From CAYNST01 sp964399955 (GTDB lineage: Bacteria > Pseudomonadota > Gammaproteobacteria > Pseudomonadales > Cellvibrionaceae), in the NCBI GenBank assembly GCA_964399955.1, contig CAYNST010000068.1, forward strand, positions 1-17,519: a stretch of DNA of 17,519 nucleotides, in the 5' to 3' direction. The notes below the pieces were generated by a model, which made no database searches, was not told where the DNA came from, and was given only the letters and a program-made list of their open reading frames with translations. Shown in pieces: positions 13,955 through 17,519 of this stretch. Position 1 is the stretch's first letter. Every line of letters begins with the position of its first letter. The translations under genes and the position numbers were made by a program.

Positions 13955-13990
13955 CGGCGGATGATACTGCGTTATTATCCGCCGTGACCA
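13955..13990 (-). promoter_or_regulatory. Predicted frmA promoter with overlapping inverted-repeat operator
   Basis: On the - strand TGGTCA (-35, 13985-13990) and TATCAT (-10, 13961-13966) are 18 nt apart, and transcription would start about 24 nt before the ATG. CGGCGGAT (13955-13962) and ATCCGCCG (13977-13984) form a perfect 8-bp inverted repeat, extendable inward to 11 bp with one mismatch. It covers the -10 box and the spacer. This is the usual position for a repressor site; the regulator is unknown. Confidence 0.5.
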
Positions 13991-14039
13991 ATCTGGCTTT
14001 GCTGCCTGGCATCTGGACTTTTACCGCGGGGAATCCTCA

Positions 14040-14420
14040 ATGGACCTAAGCCATATAGATCACCTTGTGTTGACGGTGCGGGATATAGACCGCACGGCGC
14101 AGTTTTATCAAACGGTGCTCGGCATGCAGCGGGTAAGCTTTGCCGGCGGCCGCACGGCCTTGAGCTTTGGTGCCCAGAAGATCAACCTGCACGCCGCCGA
14201 GCACCCGCTTCGCCCCAAGGCGCGCCATGCAAGGCCGGGCAGCGCGGATCTGTGTTTTATCGCCAATACCCCCATCGACCGTGTGATTGATCATCTAAAC
14301 TCTCTGGCGGTAGAGCTGGAGGCCGGCCCGGTGCAGCGCACCGGTGCGCAGGGTCCGATCCTGTCGGTCTATTTCCGCGATCCGGACGGCAATCTGTTGG
14401 AGGTTGCCAACCCACTGTGA
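14040..14420 (+). CDS. GLOD5-like VOC family (glyoxalase-fold) protein
   Basis: A single-chain member of the vicinal oxygen chelate superfamily, 126 residues. It has two beta-alpha-beta-beta-beta repeats. Likely metal ligands are His8 (HIDHLVLTV), His51 (KINLHAAE) and Glu121 (DGNLLEV). The stretch GPVQRTGAQGPILSVYFRDP closely resembles vertebrate GLOD5 and its bacterial relatives, whose substrate is not established. GGGGA lies 8 nt before the ATG. It is divergent from frmA with 109 nt between start codons, so a role with reactive carbonyls or glutathione adducts is possible, but this is context only. Whether it is a true glyoxalase is open. Confidence 0.88.
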   Translation: MDLSHIDHLVLTVRDIDRTAQFYQTVLGMQRVSFAGGRTALSFGAQKINLHAAEHPLRPKARHARPGSADLCFIANTPIDRVIDHLNSLAVELEAGPVQRTGAQGPILSVYFRDPDGNLLEVANPL

Positions 14421-14450
14421 ACTATCCGCCGTGCGCCCGCTGCCCGGCAA

Positions 14451-14479
14451 TTGTTGCCAGGGCCGCTATTGCGCATAAT
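14451..14479 (+). promoter_or_regulatory. Predicted promoter of tex
   Basis: TTGTTG (14451-14456) and CATAAT (14474-14479) are exactly 17 nt apart, 27 nt before the ATG at 14507. The -10 matches five of six consensus bases. It lies downstream of the VOC stop codon, so tex can be expressed independently. Confidence 0.5.
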
Positions 14480-14506
14480 GCCCCTCGAATTCAGCCAGTC
14501 TAACCC

Positions 14507-16831
14507 ATGCTTATGATCACTATTGAAAACCGCATCGCCACCGAACTTAACGTCAACCCCGCCCAGGTCAAGGCGGCCGTCGCTCTTCTGGACGACGGTG
14601 CCACCGTGCCGTTTATCTCCCGCTACCGCAAGGAGGTCACCGGCGGCCTGGACGATACGCAGCTGCGCAATCTGGAAGAGCGCCTGCAGTACCTGCGCGA
14701 ACTGGACGACCGCCGCGCCGCCATCGTCAAGTCCATTGCCGAGCAGGACAAGCTGACGCCGGAACTGGCCGCTCAACTGGCCCAGGCAGAAACCAAAACC
14801 CAACTGGAAGACCTGTACCTGCCCTACAAGCAGAAGCGCCGCACCAAGGCGCAGATTGCCCGGGAAGCAGGCCTGGAGCCCCTGGCGCTGGGCCTGCTGG
14901 CCGACCCCAGCCTGGAACCCGAGCAGCAGGCGGCCGCCTATGTGGACGCCGACAAAAACGTATCCAGCAGCAAAGACGCTCTGGACGGCGCCAAACAGAT
15001 CCTCATGGAGAAGTTCAGCGAGGACGCCGCGCTACTGGAAAAACTGAGGTCTTTCTTGCGCAATCAGGGTTATCTGGTCTCCAAAGTGGTGGAAGGCAAA
15101 GAGAACGAAGGTGAGAAGTTTCGCGATTATTTCGAACACCGGGAGCCGATCGGCAAGACGCCGTCGCACCGGGCTTTGGCCATGTTCCGCGGCCGCAACG
15201 AAGGCGTACTCAGCCTGAGTCTGGGGCTGGCCGAAGACCTGCAGACCGGGCAGATGCACCCCTGCGAAATTCTGGTGGCCGAGCACTGGCAGATAACTCA
15301 GCAGCAACGCCCGGCGGATGCCTGGCTGGCCGAGGTGGTACGCTGGACCTGGCGGGTGAAGCTGTTGACGCACCTGGAGACGGACCTGTTCAGCGACCTG
15401 CGCGAACGTGCCGAAGGCGAGGCAATAGATGTGTTTGCCCGCAACATGAAAGACCTGCTGCTGGCTGCACCTGCAGGCCAAATAGCCACCATTGGTTTGG
15501 ACCCGGGCATGCGTACTGGCGTGAAGGTGGCGGTGGTGGACGCAACCGGCCGTGTGCTGGACCACGGTGCCATCTTCCCTACCCCGCCGCAAAACCGCAT
15601 ACAGGAAGCGGAAGCCGTCTTGCTGCGGCTGTGCCAGAAGCATCCGGTGGGACTGATTGCCATTGGCAATGGCACCGCCAGTCGCGAGACGGACAAATTT
15701 GTCGGCGATTTCCTCAAGCGCCACAAGGATCTGAAAATACAGAAGGTCATGGTCAATGAATCCGGCGCATCGGTTTACTCCGCCTCGGAATTTGCCGCCA
15801 AAGAGTTTCCAGACCTGGATGTAACTATTCGCGGCGCCATCTCCATCGCCCGCCGCCTGCAGGATCCCCTGGCCGAGCTGGTCAAAATTGATCCTAAATC
15901 CATCGGCGTGGGCCAGTACCAGCACGATGTGTCACAAACCCGCTTGAGCAAGAGCCTGGATGCTGTGGTGGAGGACTGTGTGAACGCGGTGGGTGTGGAG
16001 GTGAACTCTGCTTCTGTACCGCTGCTGGCGCGGGTGGCGGGGCTCAACCAGACCATCGCCAGCAACATTGTGGCCTTCCGCGACGAAAACGGCGTGTTCA
16101 AAAGCCGCAAGCAGTTGCTCAAAGTGCCGCGCTTGGGGCCCAAAGCCTTTGAGCAGGCGGCAGGTTTTTTGCGCATTGCCAAGGGCGAGAACCCCTTGGA
16201 TGCCTCTGCCGTTCACCCGGAGTCCTACACGGTGGTTGAGCGCATCGCCAAAACCAGCGGCCGCGATTTGCGGGCACTGATCGGCGATAGCCGGTTTCTG
16301 AAGGCACTCAAGCCTGCTGACTTTACCGACGAGAAATTTGGCTTGCCCACGGTCACCGACATCATCGCCGAGCTGGACAAGCCCGGCCGCGATCCCCGAC
16401 CGGAATTTAAAACGGCCAAGTTCACCGAGGGCGTGGAGACCCTGGCTCACCTGAAGCCCGGCATGATACTGGAAGGCACGGTCACCAACGTTACCAACTT
16501 TGGCGCGTTTGTGGATGTGGGTGTACACCAGGACGGCTTGGTGCACATTTCGGCCCTGTCCGAGCAGTTCGTCAAGGACCCCCACTCGGTAGTCAAGGCC
16601 GGCGACATCGTTAAGGTTAAAGTGATGGAGGTGGACACCCAGCGCAAGCGCATTGCCATGTCCATGCGCCTGGGGGATGAGCCAGGTGAGCAGCGCGGTT
16701 CAGGCTCCGCACCGGGCGGCCAGCGGCCCAGCCCGCGGCGCATGAGCAGCCGGCCGGAGGCGACGGCCGGCGCACAGCAGGGCACCATGGCGGCCCTGTT
16801 TGAGCAGGCGCGCAAAAAAGACAAGCGCTAA
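14507..16831 (+). CDS. tex: Tex, transcription accessory RNA-binding protein
   Basis: Tex is a conserved cytoplasmic nucleic-acid-binding protein linked to transcription and stress survival in several bacteria. The 774 residues match the usual length and order: an N-terminal helical domain (about 1-195, PFISRYRKEVTGGLDD), a central helical region, a YqgF/RNase H-like domain (about 325-450, IATIGLDPGMRTGVKVAV), helix-hairpin-helix segments (about 495-565, containing VPRLGPKAFEQAAGFLRI) and an S1 RNA-binding domain (about 650-722, TNFGAFVDVGVHQDGLVHIS). A low-complexity Gly, Ser, Arg and Pro-rich tail follows, ending in basic residues. The ATG at 14507 has a weak ribosome site; an ATG at 14513 is also possible. 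A bidirectional terminator follows. Confidence 0.97.
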   Translation: MLMITIENRIATELNVNPAQVKAAVALLDDGATVPFISRYRKEVTGGLDDTQLRNLEERLQYLRELDDRRAAIVKSIAEQDKLTPELAAQLAQAETKTQLEDLYLPYKQKRRTKAQIAREAGLEPLALGLLADPSLEPEQQAAAYVDADKNVSSSKDALDGAKQILMEKFSEDAALLEKLRSFLRNQGYLVSKVVEGKENEGEKFRDYFEHREPIGKTPSHRALAMFRGRNEGVLSLSLGLAEDLQTGQMHPCEILVAEHWQITQQQRPADAWLAEVVRWTWRVKLLTHLETDLFSDLRERAEGEAIDVFARNMKDLLLAAPAGQIATIGLDPGMRTGVKVAVVDATGRVLDHGAIFPTPPQNRIQEAEAVLLRLCQKHPVGLIAIGNGTASRETDKFVGDFLKRHKDLKIQKVMVNESGASVYSASEFAAKEFPDLDVTIRGAISIARRLQDPLAELVKIDPKSIGVGQYQHDVSQTRLSKSLDAVVEDCVNAVGVEVNSASVPLLARVAGLNQTIASNIVAFRDENGVFKSRKQLLKVPRLGPKAFEQAAGFLRIAKGENPLDASAVHPESYTVVERIAKTSGRDLRALIGDSRFLKALKPADFTDEKFGLPTVTDIIAELDKPGRDPRPEFKTAKFTEGVETLAHLKPGMILEGTVTNVTNFGAFVDVGVHQDGLVHISALSEQFVKDPHSVVKAGDIVKVKVMEVDTQRKRIAMSMRLGDEPGEQRGSGSAPGGQRPSPRRMSSRPEATAGAQQGTMAALFEQARKKDKR

Positions 16832-16837
16832 GAAAAG

Positions 16838-16866
16838 CAAAAGCCCGGTTATTGGCCGGGCTTTTG
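16838..16866. terminator. Bidirectional terminator between tex and the DUF2383-like gene
   Basis: CAAAAGCCCGG (16838-16848) and CCGGGCTTTTG (16856-16866) form an 11-bp stem with a 7-nt loop, 6 nt past the tex stop. The + strand has TTTTGTT at its end and the - strand has TTTTGCTTTTC, so it can serve both converging genes. Confidence 0.85.
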
Positions 16867-16920
16867 TTATGGGCACAACACAGGGTATTCGACAGGAATA
16901 ACGGTCAGGTCAATAGCCTG

Positions 16921-17352
16921 TTAGCTGGCCTTATCCCAACAACTGTTGTTCTGATAGGTGCCGTTGACCCTGGGGCAGAGGTCTTTCAGTATGCATTTGA
17001 CCAGCGGTGAGCCCACACTCTCAAGCGCCTCGCGCACCGCTTTGAGGGTGGCTGCTTCTACCACTGTGGATTGCTGGATCAGCTCGGCATCGGCGGAGTC
17101 GTCCAGCCCCAGGAGTATCTCCGGATACATCTTGTGCAACAGGCTGCCAAACGCGTGGACTTTGGAGTCGGCATCGTCATGGGTGAGGGGCTTGAGGTAG
17201 TCGATGGCAAACGAGCGGGCAATGGCCATGCGCTTGAATATGGCCTGGTGCTCCGGCCGCTCCGCGCGCAGGGCCGCGTCCTGGTAAAACGCCAGGTCGC
17301 GGGTAAAGGTGGCAATTAATTGATCTAGTAGTTCTTTATCACTAAGTGACAT
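16921..17352 (-). CDS. DUF2383-like four-helix-bundle protein
   Basis: A 143-residue soluble, mostly helical protein resembling the PA2169/DUF2383 family, a ferritin-like four-helix group of unknown biochemical role. I start it at the ATG 17352 (MSLSDKELLDQL), because GGAG lies 8 nt upstream; a longer in-frame reading to 17445 adds 31 residues unlike the family. Helices carry the family-like pattern RDLAFYQDAALRAERPE, then LLHKMYPEIL and DDSADAELIQQ. Glu, Asp and His residues that could bind metal are present, but I cannot identify a site. Three Cys (120, 126, 138) lie in the C-terminal part, which is unusual enough to note. It has a sigma-S-like -10 upstream, which would fit a stress role. 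Confidence 0.7.
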   Translation of the reverse strand: MSLSDKELLDQLIATFTRDLAFYQDAALRAERPEHQAIFKRMAIARSFAIDYLKPLTHDDADSKVHAFGSLLHKMYPEILLGLDDSADAELIQQSTVVEAATLKAVREALESVGSPLVKCILKDLCPRVNGTYQNNSCWDKAS

Positions 17353-17415
17353 CAGCACTTCTCCGAAGCGGAATGGGCCCTGAGCAAGCTGTGCAATCCT
17401 TTGAAGACCCGTTTG

Positions 17416-17430
17416 TCTTGAGTGTAGACC
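17416..17430 (-). promoter_or_regulatory. Possible sigma-S-type -10 region of the DUF2383-like gene
   Basis: On the - strand GGTCTACACTCAAGA contains CTACACT, close to the extended -10 favoured by stationary-phase sigma factor RpoS (CTATACT followed by A-rich sequence). Transcription would start about 60 nt before the ATG. No good -35 is visible, which is common in such promoters. Confidence 0.4.
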
Positions 17431-17439
17431 AGTAACAAG

Positions 17440-17454
17440 CCGCAAAAAGTGCGG
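17440..17454. other. Short hairpin near the window edge
   Basis: CCGCA (17440-17444) and TGCGG (17450-17454) pair around a 5-nt A-rich loop. It could end a - strand transcript from beyond the window, but the stem is only 5 bp. The final 65 nt show no gene that I can support. Confidence 0.25.
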
Positions 17455-17519
17455 AAAACGGATTCAGGGACCTTATGATAGCCTTATTACATTAATCTCA
17501 CCTGAACATAGCTATTTAG

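Noticed and set aside
15032..16585. Two long - strand frames (297 and 217 residues) opposite tex
   Set aside because: They are shadows of the conserved tex coding sequence, and their products show no domain pattern.

Overview
The window looks like ordinary chromosomal DNA from a GC-rich gammaproteobacterium. The hisB-hisH-hisA-hisF order, a HisB resembling the Pseudomonas protein, a ZntB transporter, a Tex protein and a glutathione-linked formaldehyde pathway all fit this. A lipoprotein with a long serine-only linker suggests a marine or polysaccharide-degrading relative of Cellvibrio, Saccharophagus or Teredinibacter. That placement is inference. No rRNA, tRNA, CRISPR array, insertion sequence, prophage gene or plasmid function was seen.

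Layout. Positions 1-413 are essentially non-coding and end in a strong hairpin ahead of a small DUF6316-like protein (414-638, +). Facing it is the histidine biosynthesis operon hisB-hisH-hisA-hisF (683-3502, -), with tight spacing and a perfect TATAAT -10 box upstream. Divergent from hisB are a small outer-membrane barrel protein with one calcium-binding repeat (3730-4401) and a ZntB-type zinc transporter (4497-5462). Converging on these is a 988-residue membrane GGDEF-EAL protein (5542-8508, -). Behind it, on the same strand, come a serine-linker Ig-like lipoprotein (8702-10462), an exported beta-propeller lactonase lipoprotein (10762-11916), S-formylglutathione hydrolase (11975-12811) and glutathione-dependent formaldehyde dehydrogenase (12824-13930). 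Divergent from the dehydrogenase are a GLOD5-like VOC protein (14040-14420) and the RNA-binding protein Tex (14507-16831). A DUF2383-like four-helix protein (16921-17352, -) closes the window.

How the genes work together. HisB, HisH, HisA and HisF cover consecutive middle steps of histidine synthesis, and HisH and HisF form one enzyme. The dehydrogenase and FghA form a two-step formaldehyde detoxification unit. The lactonase probably lies in the same transcript, and the VOC gene across the divergent promoter may also handle reactive carbonyls. An inverted repeat over the predicted dehydrogenase -10 and spacer is a good operator candidate.

I did not find a clearly new multi-gene system. The points most worth following up are a lactonase of the 6-phosphogluconolactonase fold that carries a lipobox, a perfect 17-bp inverted repeat just behind it, the inverted repeat at the formaldehyde promoter, and an OmpA-like protein that stops before the usual peptidoglycan-binding domain.
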